Of a stretch of 64,000 nt of DNA, positions 37,868 through 46,613 are shown in pieces. The DNA is from RPQJ01 sp963746325 (GTDB taxonomy: Bacteria; Pseudomonadota; Gammaproteobacteria; Steroidobacterales; Steroidobacteraceae). The notes beneath the pieces were generated by a model. The model did not search any database. It saw only the letters and a list, made by a program, of their open reading frames with translations, and had not been told where the DNA came from. A program made the position numbers and the translations under genes. The DNA lies in assembly GCA_963746325.1 (NCBI GenBank), contig CAVVBC010000024.1:62001-126000 (forward strand), written 5' to 3'. Numbering within the stretch: the stretch's first letter is position 1; every line of letters begins with the position of its first letter.

Positions 37868-38245
37868 CAGTGTCACTCCATGAACCTGCTACCGGGAACC
37901 GCCGGGCCGTGCCGCAGGGGTGTCGCTGCGCGGCGCTCGGGCCTGGTGATTTCTTGCTGCGGTTAATCTAGTGACGTCCACACCGGGATTCCGTGCACTA
38001 GAATTCGAATTGGATATGTCTGTGGCGGCGGCACCGGCCATCGCGTGCGCCGACAGCGCAGCGATCAGTGCGGCGAAAACACGGCAGAAGCAGCGCTTTT
38101 CGGCAACTCAATCGGCGCGAGCCCGGCGCTCTCTGCGTCGCCGGGCAGGACTCATGTAACGTGTTACACAGGAGGGAAGTCGCCCATGCACCGCAAAGCC
38201 CGATTTAGACCAGGTCGAAATTGAACGACTGCGGGGACGCAACAC
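37868..38245. promoter_or_regulatory. 378-bp divergent control region with a stem-loop and a 14-bp inverted repeat
   Basis: No convincing gene lies here. GCCCGGCG (38121-38128) pairs exactly with CGCCGGGC (38139-38146), loop 10. TGTAAC-GT-GTTACA at 38155-38168 is a perfect interrupted palindrome, a likely operator about 80 bases before the regulator start. AATTCGAATT at 38002-38011 is another palindrome in a locally AT-richer stretch and may be near the lipoprotein promoter. Confidence 0.5.
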
Positions 38246-39853
38246 GTGAGCACGCCGACTCCCGCTCAGTCGCTGCAGGCAACGGTCGACCACGTGCTCG
38301 ATTCCGCCAGGTTGAAGGCGTCACCGACGCTCTCGCGCCTGCTCCGCTACCTCGCAGCCCACCAGGACCTCGCTGCCGCCGGACGGCTCAACGCTTACAG
38401 CATCGCGACCGACGCGCTGGACCAGCCGACGGAATTCGACCCGCAGTCGAATGCCATGGTCCGCGTCTACATCACGCGCCTGCGAACACTGCTCTCCCGC
38501 CACGCCGCCGAGGAAGGACGCGAGTCCGGTCATGCGTTGCGTCTGCCTGCGGGCAGTTACCGGCTCGAACTGGTTGACGCTGGCGCCGACGGTCACGTCG
38601 AAGCGTTGCAGCCGTCGATCGCGATCCTGCCGCTCAGCAACCTGAGCGGCGACGAACGGCAGCGACTACTCTGCACCGGCCTCTCGCACGAGATGCTGAA
38701 CCTGCTGTCGCAAACCCGGCAGATTCGCGTGCTCGGCGCCGACACGGTGTTCCGCTACCGGGACCGGGACATCGAACCTGTCGTGGCGGGCACGGAACTC
38801 GAGGTGGATTACGTGCTGAGCGGGACGCTCCGCACGGACGCCGCGTCGCTTGTGATCACCGCCACGCTGACCGACGTGCTCGAGCGGCGGCAGGTGTGGG
38901 CGCAGCGCTACCCGATCGCGCTGGACCATGCCGCCATCCTCGAAGTGCAGGATGAACTCGCGGCCAGCGTCTGCGCCACGCTGGTCAGCATGGGCGGCGT
39001 GATCGACCTGGCGCAGCGACGCAAGCACAGCCCGGCGTTTTCCGCCTACGAGGCCGTGCTGCGTTTCTACGAATACCAGGAGACGTATTCACCGCAGATG
39101 CACGCGGCGGTACGCGAAGCACTGGAGCAGGCAGTGCGGATCGAACCGGCCTATGCCGAGGCCTGGGGCTGCCTGTCCGGCATTCACATCAACGAATACA
39201 TCTTCGATTTCAACCGGCGCGACGGTGACGAGGACCCATTGACTCGCGGCGCCGGCGCTGCGAAGCGCGCGCTCGCGCTGGAGCCGGGCAACCTGCTCGC
39301 CCGCTATGCGCTGGCGACAGGACATTTCTATCGCGGCGAGATGACGCTTTTCCGGGCCATGACCGGGGAAATTCTCGACCTCGCCCCGAACCGGATCGAG
39401 ATCATGGCGGGCCTGGGACTGCACCTGGCTAACGGCGGCGACTGGGAGCAGGGCCTCGCGCTGCTGGACCGCGCGCGCGCGTTGAATCCGCTCCATCCGT
39501 CCTGGTACTGGTTCCCGTACTTGCTCGACGCCTATCGGCGCCGGGACTACTCGCGGGCTCTCGCCTGCGCCAACCGGCTCACGATGCCCGAGTTCTTCTG
39601 GGAATCACTGTACCTGGCCATGATCCACGGGCAACTCGGCACGAAGGCGGACGCGCACGCGGCGCTGGAGCGCTGCCTGACTATTCGCCCGGACCTGGCG
39701 TCGAAGGCGCGCGAGATCATTGCACGGGTCATACCGCAGCCCGAACTGGCCGAGCACTGCGTCGAGGGCCTGGTGAAAGCCGGACTGACCCTCGCCCCCG
39801 CCCGCTCCGACGGACGCGGATCAGGGCGCCAGGAACCTACAAGCCGGCCTTGA
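38246..39853 (+). CDS. TPR protein with N-terminal winged-helix-like and TolB-like domains (adenylate-cyclase-associated type regulator)
   Basis: 535 residues, intact. Residues 1-110 have the pattern LLRYLAAHQDL, AYSIATDALDQP, FDPQSNAMVRVYITRLRTLL and RLPAGSYRLEL, the DNA-binding-like module often found in front of TPR or cyclase domains. Residues about 115-250 contain SIAILPLSNLSGDERQRLLC and DYVLSGTLRTDA, the TolB-like/FlgO type. The rest is TPR helices (AEAWGCLSGIHINEY, LALEPGNLLARYALATGHFY, LNPLHPSWYW). It is a predicted transcriptional regulator or scaffold, divergent from the lipoprotein operon. It overlaps the convergent frdB end by 17 bases. Confidence 0.76.
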   Translation: MSTPTPAQSLQATVDHVLDSARLKASPTLSRLLRYLAAHQDLAAAGRLNAYSIATDALDQPTEFDPQSNAMVRVYITRLRTLLSRHAAEEGRESGHALRLPAGSYRLELVDAGADGHVEALQPSIAILPLSNLSGDERQRLLCTGLSHEMLNLLSQTRQIRVLGADTVFRYRDRDIEPVVAGTELEVDYVLSGTLRTDAASLVITATLTDVLERRQVWAQRYPIALDHAAILEVQDELAASVCATLVSMGGVIDLAQRRKHSPAFSAYEAVLRFYEYQETYSPQMHAAVREALEQAVRIEPAYAEAWGCLSGIHINEYIFDFNRRDGDEDPLTRGAGAAKRALALEPGNLLARYALATGHFYRGEMTLFRAMTGEILDLAPNRIEIMAGLGLHLANGGDWEQGLALLDRARALNPLHPSWYWFPYLLDAYRRRDYSRALACANRLTMPEFFWESLYLAMIHGQLGTKADAHAALERCLTIRPDLASKAREIIARVIPQPELAEHCVEGLVKAGLTLAPARSDGRGSGRQEPTSRP

Positions 39854-40643
39854 CCATTTTCCGGCGCAGGAATGCGATCTGCGTCTGCAGTGGCAGCTCT
39901 TTCGGGCAGACGTCGTGGCAGCCGAGCAGCGTCATGCAGCCGAATACGCCATCGTCGTTGCCGACGAGCTCGTAGAAGTCGGCATCCGTCCGCTGGTCGC
40001 GCGGGTCGAGCGCGAAGCGTGCGATCTTGTTGAGACCGACCGCGCCCACGAAATCCTCGCGCATGCGCGCCGTGCCGCAAGCCGCAACGCAGCAGCCGCA
40101 CTCGATGCAGCGGTCGAGCTCGTAGATCTTGTCCGCGAGTTCGGGGTCCATGCGCTCCTCGAGGCGCGTGAGATCGGCCTCTGCGCCCAGCGAGTGCACC
40201 CAGGTCTCGAGTCGCTCGCTCATGCCGCGCATCCACTTGCCCGTGTTCACGGACAGGTCGGCGATGAGCTCGAACGCCGGCAGCGGCGCCAGTGAAATGT
40301 CGGCGGGCAGGTCCTGCGTCAGTGTGCGGCACGCCAGCCCCGGGCGACCGTTGACCACCATGCCACAGCTGCCACAGATGCCCGCACGGCAGACGAAGTC
40401 GAACGCGACGGACGGATCGAGCTTCTCGCGGATCTCGTTCAACGCGATGAACAACGTCATGCCTGGCGCTTCCTCGAGCTCGAACACGTCGAAGTGCGGC
40501 ACGCTCGCGGGATCCTGCGGGTCGTGGCGCAGGATGTGGAAGTGGAGCATGCGCCGGGGCCCGTCGGCGACGGGCAGCGTCTGGGCCGGCGCCGAACCGA
40601 CGTTCTTGTGCCTGGATGCTTGGTTGGCTACTGGGGCGCTCAT
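39837..40643 (-). CDS. frdB: fumarate reductase/succinate dehydrogenase iron-sulfur subunit
   Basis: 268 residues. The [2Fe-2S] ligands are in FVCRAGICGSCGMVV and RPGLACRTL; the [4Fe-4S] and [3Fe-4S] ligands are in DRCIECGCCVAACGT and CMTLLGCHDVCPKELPL. It transfers electrons between the FAD subunit and the membrane heme subunit. The start ATG overlaps the frdA stop by four bases. A long N-terminal tail precedes the FHILRHDP opening. Third gene of a C-A-B ordered operon, as in Wolinella. Confidence 0.93.
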   Translation of the reverse strand: MSAPVANQASRHKNVGSAPAQTLPVADGPRRMLHFHILRHDPQDPASVPHFDVFELEEAPGMTLFIALNEIREKLDPSVAFDFVCRAGICGSCGMVVNGRPGLACRTLTQDLPADISLAPLPAFELIADLSVNTGKWMRGMSERLETWVHSLGAEADLTRLEERMDPELADKIYELDRCIECGCCVAACGTARMREDFVGAVGLNKIARFALDPRDQRTDADFYELVGNDDGVFGCMTLLGCHDVCPKELPLQTQIAFLRRKMVKAGL

Positions 40644-42682
40644 GTCGGCACTTTCTCGTCGCTGCGTTCGGTGCGGTCGCCGCGCTGCGGCGGGCTGGTC
40701 GTGGGCAGCATCTCGTCGATGCGCTCGTTGCGTCCGCGCAGACCGGACGGCAGCAGGTGCTCGTACGGCATGAGCGCGGCCTGCACCGCGTGCCGGCCCT
40801 CGCCCTGAGCCGCCTCACGCAGGCGTGCCACTGCGGCCGCGCGCTGCGGTGTGTCGGGATGGTCCACGTAGTCCTTGTTGCCATATCCACGCCAGCCGGG
40901 TGGCAGTTCCATGCCGCCCACGTCGAGCGCTTCGTAATCCAGCGTCGGCAGCGTCGCATTCGCATCGGGCCAGGTGGCCAGCGTGCGCTGCAGCCATTGC
41001 GCGTCGTTGCGCCGCGGGAAGTCTTCGCGGAAGTGCGCGCCGCGGCTTTCGGTGCGCGTGAGCGCGCCCTGCGCGACGCACAGCGCCACCTTGAGCATCT
41101 TCTGCACGCGATACGCCGTGACGAGTTCGGGGTTCGGGCCGTCGCGGCGCGAACGCAGGCCGATGTCGCGGCTGCGCACCAGCAGCTCCTGCAGCTTGTC
41201 GACGGCCTGCTGCAGGTCGGCGCCGCGGCGGAAGATGCCGACGTTGTCGGTCATGGTCTGCTGCATCTCGGCCTTCAGCGTGTCGGCCTGCTCGCGCCCG
41301 CCGTGGTGCAGCAGATGCTCGATCTTGCCGCGCTCGGCCGCGAGCGTCTCCCGCAGCAGCGCGGTCGGAATGTCGATCTCGCCCTCGGGGCTCTCGACGA
41401 AATCAGCAATGAACTCGCTGACGATCATGCCGGCGACGACGGTCTCGGCAACCGAGTTGCCGCCGAGGCGATTGAACCCGTGCATGTCCCAGCAGGCCGC
41501 TTCGCCGGCGGCAAACAGGCCGCGCAGGGTCGGCGTCTGCCCGGTGTGGTCGGTACGCACGCCACCCATCGTGTAGTGCTGCGCTGGTCGCACCGGAATC
41601 CACTGTTCCGCGGGATCGACGCCGAGGAAGTACTGGCAGATGTCCTTTACCTCGCGCAGGTTGTGCTCGATGTGCTTGCGGCCGAGCAGCGTGATGTCGA
41701 GCCACAGGTGCTCGCCGAAGCGTGACTTGGCCGCGTTGCCCTTGCGGATGTGCTCTTCCATGCGGCGCGAGACGACGTCGCGCGAGGCGAGCTCCTTCTT
41801 CTCGGGCTCGTAATCCGGCATGAAGCGATGGCCGCTCGCGTCGCGCAGCAGGCCGCCGTCGCCGCGGCAGCCTTCCGTCACCAGGATGCCTGCCGGGAAG
41901 ATGCCGGTCGGGTGGAACTGCACGGCCTCCATGTTGCCAAGCGGCACGATGCCGGTCTCGAGTGCGAGCGCCGCGCCGATGCCTTCGCAGATCACCGCGT
42001 TGGTCGTGACGCGATAGACGCGCCCGGCCCCGCCGGTCGCGATCGCAGTGGCCTTCGCCACGTAAGCGGTGAGCTCGCCGGTGATCAGGTCGCGCACGAT
42101 GGCGCCATAGCAGCGCTTGCCGTCCTGGATCAGCGCGAGCGCTTCCGTGCGTTCGTGCACGGGGATGCCTTCCGCGATGGCGCGATCGCCCACGGCAAAC
42201 AGCATGGCGTGTCCCGTGCCGTCGGAGACGTAGCAGGTGCGCCACTTCTTGGTGCCGCCGAAATCGCGCTGCGCCACCAGCCCGTGCGCCGCATCGCGCT
42301 CGGTGATGACGACTTTTTCGCCATTGATGATGACTGTCCGGTCGCCCTGCCTGACGCGGCTCCACGGCACGCCCCACGCCGCGAGCTCGCGCACGGCCTT
42401 GGGCGCCGTGTTGACGAACATGCGCACGACGCGCTGGTCGGCGCCCCAGTCGCTGCCCTTGACGGTGTCCTCGAAGTGGACGTCCTCGTTGTCGCCCTGG
42501 CCCTTGGTCACGTTGCCCAGGCTCGCCTGCATGCCGCCCTGCGCGGCGGCAGAGTGCGAGCGCTTCGGCGGGACCAGCGACAGCACGATCGCGTCGTGAC
42601 CCCGGCGGCGCGCGCCGATGGCCACGCGCAGGCCCGCGAGCCCGCCGCCGATGACCAGCACGTCGGTGTAGACGACTTTCAT
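40640..42682 (-). CDS. frdA: fumarate reductase/succinate dehydrogenase flavoprotein subunit
   Basis: 680 residues, longer than standard SdhA (about 590) and like epsilonproteobacterial FrdA. VLVIGGGLAGLRVAIGARRRGHDAI binds FAD; SHSAAAQGGMQ has the FAD-linking histidine at residue 43, the same number as in Wolinella FrdA by my recollection. FHPTGIFPAGILVTEG, DMHGFNRLGGNSVAETVVAG and the arginine-rich capping region follow. The start ATG overlaps the frdC stop (ATGA). The terminal 40 residues are polar. Catalyses fumarate/succinate interconversion; direction depends on the quinone used. Confidence 0.93.
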   Translation of the reverse strand: MKVVYTDVLVIGGGLAGLRVAIGARRRGHDAIVLSLVPPKRSHSAAAQGGMQASLGNVTKGQGDNEDVHFEDTVKGSDWGADQRVVRMFVNTAPKAVRELAAWGVPWSRVRQGDRTVIINGEKVVITERDAAHGLVAQRDFGGTKKWRTCYVSDGTGHAMLFAVGDRAIAEGIPVHERTEALALIQDGKRCYGAIVRDLITGELTAYVAKATAIATGGAGRVYRVTTNAVICEGIGAALALETGIVPLGNMEAVQFHPTGIFPAGILVTEGCRGDGGLLRDASGHRFMPDYEPEKKELASRDVVSRRMEEHIRKGNAAKSRFGEHLWLDITLLGRKHIEHNLREVKDICQYFLGVDPAEQWIPVRPAQHYTMGGVRTDHTGQTPTLRGLFAAGEAACWDMHGFNRLGGNSVAETVVAGMIVSEFIADFVESPEGEIDIPTALLRETLAAERGKIEHLLHHGGREQADTLKAEMQQTMTDNVGIFRRGADLQQAVDKLQELLVRSRDIGLRSRRDGPNPELVTAYRVQKMLKVALCVAQGALTRTESRGAHFREDFPRRNDAQWLQRTLATWPDANATLPTLDYEALDVGGMELPPGWRGYGNKDYVDHPDTPQRAAAVARLREAAQGEGRHAVQAALMPYEHLLPSGLRGRNERIDEMLPTTSPPQRGDRTERSDEKVPT

Positions 42683-43449
42683 GGCGCCACCCCCGTGGCA
42701 GCCGCAACGCCGGGGACGTAGGGCTGGCCGTAAAAAGGTGCGTGATCGATGCCGATCTTCATGTACGCCGCCAGCGTCGCCAGGCCCAGCACCAGGAAGA
42801 AGGCGGTCAAGGCCCACTTGTAGAACCGCAGCTTCCTGCGCGTCGCGACCGGGTCGCCGTTCTCGAACCAGCCCCACTTGAGCGCGACCCGGTAGAGGCC
42901 CACGCCGCCGTGGAACTCCACGGCGAACAGCAGGACCAGGTACAGCGGCCACATCAGGTCGGACCAGACGCGGTCGGCCGATTCGACCGGGCCGATGCGG
43001 TCCGGGTGGGTCAGCATGATGTACAGGTGCACGGAAGCGAGGAAGAACAGGGCGAAGCCCGTCACCACCTGCCAGTACCAGAGGGTGGTGTCTTCGTGCT
43101 TCATCTGCGTCAAATGGTCGCGATATACTCGGTATTGGCGGTAATTGGCGGGGAACTTCCGAAGCGCCAAAGCCGCATGCAGGACGAACAACCCGGCGAT
43201 GACGGCCACCAGCAGCGAGACCAGCCAGTACAGCGGCCGGCCAAAGATGAAATAGCCCTCGAACATCCTGGCCACGGTCCACATCGCGTCCTGGCCGAGC
43301 AGGATCGACGAGACGAAGAACATGTGCACCCACATGAACAGGCCCAGCGCGATGCCGGACGCGCTCTGCAGGAAATCGAGGCGCGCCGGCCAGCGGCGCA
43401 GTGACAGCGATGCGGCCACCGGGGCAGCAGTCGTCAGCGGGCGTTTCAT
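42679..43449 (-). CDS. frdC: di-heme cytochrome b subunit of fumarate reductase, Wolinella type
   Basis: 256 residues, the same length as I recall for Wolinella FrdC. Five membrane helices. Histidines H42, H91, H141 and H180 each sit two residues before the Wolinella heme ligands (44, 93, 143, 182). E178, in LFAVEFH, corresponds to the proton-pathway Glu-180, and E64 in RMFEGYFIFG to the menaquinol-site Glu-66. Anchors FrdA and FrdB, with two b hemes. The ATG at 43449 is chosen because the fold starts there; the frame is open upstream. First gene of the operon. Confidence 0.92.
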   Translation of the reverse strand: MKRPLTTAAPVAASLSLRRWPARLDFLQSASGIALGLFMWVHMFFVSSILLGQDAMWTVARMFEGYFIFGRPLYWLVSLLVAVIAGLFVLHAALALRKFPANYRQYRVYRDHLTQMKHEDTTLWYWQVVTGFALFFLASVHLYIMLTHPDRIGPVESADRVWSDLMWPLYLVLLFAVEFHGGVGLYRVALKWGWFENGDPVATRRKLRFYKWALTAFFLVLGLATLAAYMKIGIDHAPFYGQPYVPGVAAATGVAP

Positions 43450-43587
43450 CGCATCCACGGGTTTCTCGGGCTGGTTTGCGTGACGGGATTGAGAGCGATG
43501 CAACCTGCCTGAGCCATACGCGTTTTCCGCGGGAAGTTTTGCCTCGCCAGCCTGTCTATAGTCGCCGCGGACTGATTCCAGACGCGC
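43450..43587. promoter_or_regulatory. frd-nuo divergent promoter region
   Basis: The 138-base gap between the frdC and nuoA starts must carry both promoters. TATAGT at 43557-43562 is a plausible -10 for nuo, 26 bases before the ATG; no strong -35 (only GTTTTGC-like) is seen. No FNR- or ArcA-like site was identified with confidence. Confidence 0.35.
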
Positions 43588-43953
43588 ATGAATCCCTACG
43601 CCACATTCCTGATGTATCTGCTCGCCTCGGTCGGCCTCGTGGGGCTGATCCTGGCGATGAACGCGTTCTTCGGCCCGCGCCCGATCGCGTCCGCCGCAAA
43701 ACTCGAACCCTTCGAGTGCGGCGCTGAACCGATCCAGCATCGCAACGTCCGGCCGCTGTCGATCAAGTACTACCCGATCGCGATCTTTTTCCTGCTGTTC
43801 GACCTCGAGACCGTGCTGCTCTTCATCTGGGCCGCGGCGGCCGGGCAGGCGCAGATCGCCACCCTCGCCCTGGTGTCGTTCCTCGTGTTCATGGCCCTGC
43901 TGGGCCTGGTGTTCGCGTACCTGTGGCGCGACGGAGCCCTCGAATGGCGATGA
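43588..43953 (+). CDS. nuoA: NADH-quinone oxidoreductase subunit A
   Basis: 121 residues, three membrane helices. The conserved loop PFECGAEPIQ and the helix SIKYYPIAIFFLLFDLETVLLF are characteristic. Part of the proton-pumping membrane arm near the quinone site. First gene of a complete 14-gene operon; its stop overlaps the nuoB start region by ten bases. Confidence 0.95.
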   Translation: MNPYATFLMYLLASVGLVGLILAMNAFFGPRPIASAAKLEPFECGAEPIQHRNVRPLSIKYYPIAIFFLLFDLETVLLFIWAAAAGQAQIATLALVSFLVFMALLGLVFAYLWRDGALEWR

Positions 43954-44435
43954 TGGACTACCTGACGACGCGCAAGGACGACCTCGTCGGCTGGGTGCGC
44001 AAGTTCAGCCTGTTTCCGTACCCGTTCGTCACGGCGTGCTGCGGCATGGAGTTCATGTCGGTGAGTTCGACGCTGTACGACACCGACCGCTTCGGGGCCG
44101 CGCTGCCGCGCTTCACGCCGCGCCAGTCCGACCTGCTGATGGTGGTGGGCACGGTGAGCCACAAGCAGGCCCAGGTCATCCGCAAGATCTACGACCAGAT
44201 GTGCGAACCGAAGTGGGTGATGGCCTTCGGCGCCTGCGCGACCAGCGGCGGCTTCTATCGCAATTACTCGGTCGTGCAGGGCGTGGACAAGATCATCCCG
44301 GTCGACATCTACGTGCCCGGCTGCCCGCCGCGGCCAGAGATGGTCATCGACGCGATCATGATGCTGCAGGACAAGATCGCGAACGACAAGCACCCGGTCC
44401 TGCCGTCGGAGCAGCCGCCGCCCGTGCGGACCTGA
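43944..44435 (+). CDS. nuoB: NADH-quinone oxidoreductase subunit B
   Basis: 163 residues. N2 [4Fe-4S] ligands lie in VTACCGMEF (adjacent cysteines), GACATSGG and PGCPPRPE. It links the peripheral arm to quinone. I start at the ATG at 43944; alternative ATGs follow at 43950 and 43953. The short proline-rich tail (PSEQPPPVRT) is not conserved. Confidence 0.95.
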   Translation: MAMMDYLTTRKDDLVGWVRKFSLFPYPFVTACCGMEFMSVSSTLYDTDRFGAALPRFTPRQSDLLMVVGTVSHKQAQVIRKIYDQMCEPKWVMAFGACATSGGFYRNYSVVQGVDKIIPVDIYVPGCPPRPEMVIDAIMMLQDKIANDKHPVLPSEQPPPVRT

Positions 44436-44446
44436 GCACGACCCTC

Positions 44447-44918
44447 TTGTCGCCATTCTACGAATCGATCACCGGGGGATTGCAGGGGCTGTACGAGCGC
44501 GCGTGGGAAAGCCACGGCATGCTCGTGCTCGACCTGGTGCCGGCGCAACCTCACGCCGGTCGTGGCCCGGCTCAAGGACGACTACGGCTGCGCGCTGTTC
44601 CTGGACGTGACGGCCATCGATTACCCGCAACGCACGCCGCGTTTCGAGGTCGTCTATCACTTCCTGTGCCCCGCGCAGATGCAGCGCATCCGGCTCAAGC
44701 TGGGCGTGGAGGAACACGCGGCGGAGCTGCCAACGCTCACCGGCAGCTACGGCGCCGCGCGCTACATGGAGCGCGAGGTGCACGACATGTACGGGATCCG
44801 CTTCGCGGGCAACGCCGACCTGCGGCCGATCCTGCTGTACGAAGGCTTCGAGGGGCATCCGTTGCGCAAGGACTACGCGATGGAACACGAACAGCCCATC
44901 GTGCCGTACCGGAAGTAG
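44447..44918 (+). CDS. nuoC: NADH-quinone oxidoreductase subunit C, with a frameshift
   Basis: About 156 residues. The core is LKDDYGCALFLDVTAIDY, FEVVYHFL, then the EREVHDMYGIRFAGNADLRPILL motif and the HPLRKDY terminus. It is a separate gene, not fused to nuoD as in E. coli. A shift at about 44538-44548 splits the first 32 residues from NLTPVVARLKDD; from the TTG at 44447 the span is one base over. The start is uncertain because no ATG is available (CTG at 44432 is also in frame). Confidence 0.86.
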
Positions 44919-44925
44919 ACGGCTC

Positions 44926-46137
44926 ATGCAGTACCGCCCTCCCGTCAGCAGCCCGCTCGAGCACACGGCCGACCCGAACCACGTCGTGGTGAACATCGGG
45001 CCGTCGCACCCGGCCACGCACGGCACCATTCAGATCGTCGCGGAGATCGACGGCGAGAAGGTCGTGCACGCAGACGTGCATTGCGGCTACCTGCACCGCG
45101 GCTTCGAGAAGGAAGCCGAGCACCACACGTACCACAACATCATTCCGTACACCGACCGGCTCAATTACTGCTCGGCGATGAACAACAACTTCGCCTACGC
45201 CGAGGCCGTCGAGAAAGCGCTGGGTATCGAACTCACGCCGCGCTGCATCTGGCTGCGCACGCTGCTGGCCGAATACAACCGCATCGCCGACCACTGCACG
45301 TGCATCGCGGCCTCGGTCATGGAAATGGGCGGCATGACCGCCTTCCTGTACCTGATGACGGTGCGCGACTACATCTTCGAGCACATGAACCACCTGTCGG
45401 GCGCCCGGCTCACGTACTCGTACGTGCGCATCGGCGGCCTCGCGCGCGACCTGCCGGACGGCTGGCTCGTGCGCCTCGAGGAAATCCTGACCTTCACCGA
45501 GGGCTACCTCGAGCGCATCCACGGCATGCTCGACCGCAACCGCATCTTCATCGGCCGCACGCGCGACGTGGCGGCGATGACGCCGGAGCACGCGCTCAAC
45601 TGGGGCTATACGGGCCCGATCCTGCGGTCGACCGGACTGGCGCTGGACCTGCGCAAGGACAATCCGTACCTGGCGTACCCCGAGCTCGACTTCGAAGTGC
45701 CAGTGGGCATCAAGGGCGACAACTACGACCGCTACTACGTGCGCATGCGCGAGATCGACGAGTCGATCGCGATGGTGCGCCAGTGCATCGAGCGACTGCC
45801 CGGCGGACCGATCAATATCGACGATCCGCGCGTCGTCCTGCCCGAGAAAGAGCTCGTCTACAACCAGATCGAGTCGTTGATCCACCACTTCAAGCTGGTC
45901 ATGGACGGCGTGCAAGTGCCTGCAGGCGAGGTTTACACGGCACATGAAGCCCCGAACGGCGAACTGGGCTTCTACCTCGTGAGCGACGGCTCGGGTCGCC
46001 CGTACAAACTGCACGTGCGCGCCCCGAGTTTCGTGCACATGGGCGGCATGCACACGTTGCTCGAGGGCCACCAGGTGTCCGACATCGTGCCCACGTTCGG
46101 CTCGATGAACATGGTCGGCGGGGAGTGCGACCGATGA
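44926..46137 (+). CDS. nuoD: NADH-quinone oxidoreductase subunit D
   Basis: 403 residues. NIGPSHPATHGTIQI forms the quinone-site loop, and HCGYLHRGFEKEAEHHTYHN, RLNYCSAMNNN and GGLARDLP follow. The final VPTFGSMNMVGGECDR matches the usual conserved C-terminus of 49-kDa-type subunits. Starts seven bases after nuoC. Confidence 0.96.
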   Translation: MQYRPPVSSPLEHTADPNHVVVNIGPSHPATHGTIQIVAEIDGEKVVHADVHCGYLHRGFEKEAEHHTYHNIIPYTDRLNYCSAMNNNFAYAEAVEKALGIELTPRCIWLRTLLAEYNRIADHCTCIAASVMEMGGMTAFLYLMTVRDYIFEHMNHLSGARLTYSYVRIGGLARDLPDGWLVRLEEILTFTEGYLERIHGMLDRNRIFIGRTRDVAAMTPEHALNWGYTGPILRSTGLALDLRKDNPYLAYPELDFEVPVGIKGDNYDRYYVRMREIDESIAMVRQCIERLPGGPINIDDPRVVLPEKELVYNQIESLIHHFKLVMDGVQVPAGEVYTAHEAPNGELGFYLVSDGSGRPYKLHVRAPSFVHMGGMHTLLEGHQVSDIVPTFGSMNMVGGECDR

Positions 46138-46613
46138 GCGCCGCGTTCACGCCCGCCTTGCTGGCCCGATTCGACGCGCTGCGCAGCCAGTACCCGCCCG
46201 AAATGAAGACTTCGCTGGTGCTGCCGCTGCTGCATTGCGTGCAGGACGAACAGGGCTTCGTGACCGAGGCCGATGCCGCAGGCATCGCCGGATACATCGG
46301 CATGCCCGCGATCCAGGTGATCGAGGCGCTCACGTGGTACACCATGTTCGACCGCGAGCCGCAGGGCCGGTACGTGATCAAGGTGTGCCGCAACATCGCC
46401 TGCTCGCTGCGCGGCTCGGAAAGCGTACTGGCGCACCTGCAGCAGAAGCTCGGCATCGGCGTCGGTGAAACCACCGCCGACGGCCGCTTCACGCTGAAGA
46501 CGGTCGAGTGCCTGGCCTCGTGCGGCACGGCGCCCGCGATGCAGGTCAACCGCACGTACCACGAGCAGCTCGACGCGGCGAAGCTCGATCGCATCCTGGA
46601 GTCGCTGCCATGA
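46134..46613 (+). CDS. nuoE: NADH-quinone oxidoreductase subunit E
   Basis: 159 residues. The N1a [2Fe-2S] ligands are in KVCRNIACSLRGS and VECLASCGTAP. FYTMF-type ALTWYTMFDREPQG precedes. Together with nuoF it forms the NADH-dehydrogenase module. The start overlaps the nuoD stop (ATGA). Confidence 0.95.
   Translation: MSAAFTPALLARFDALRSQYPPEMKTSLVLPLLHCVQDEQGFVTEADAAGIAGYIGMPAIQVIEALTWYTMFDREPQGRYVIKVCRNIACSLRGSESVLAHLQQKLGIGVGETTADGRFTLKTVECLASCGTAPAMQVNRTYHEQLDAAKLDRILESLP

Noticed and set aside
37971..38159. A 62-codon frame between the lipoprotein and the regulator
   Set aside because: No ribosome site, Ala/Arg-rich composition and overlap with the stem-loop and palindrome make it unlikely to be a gene.
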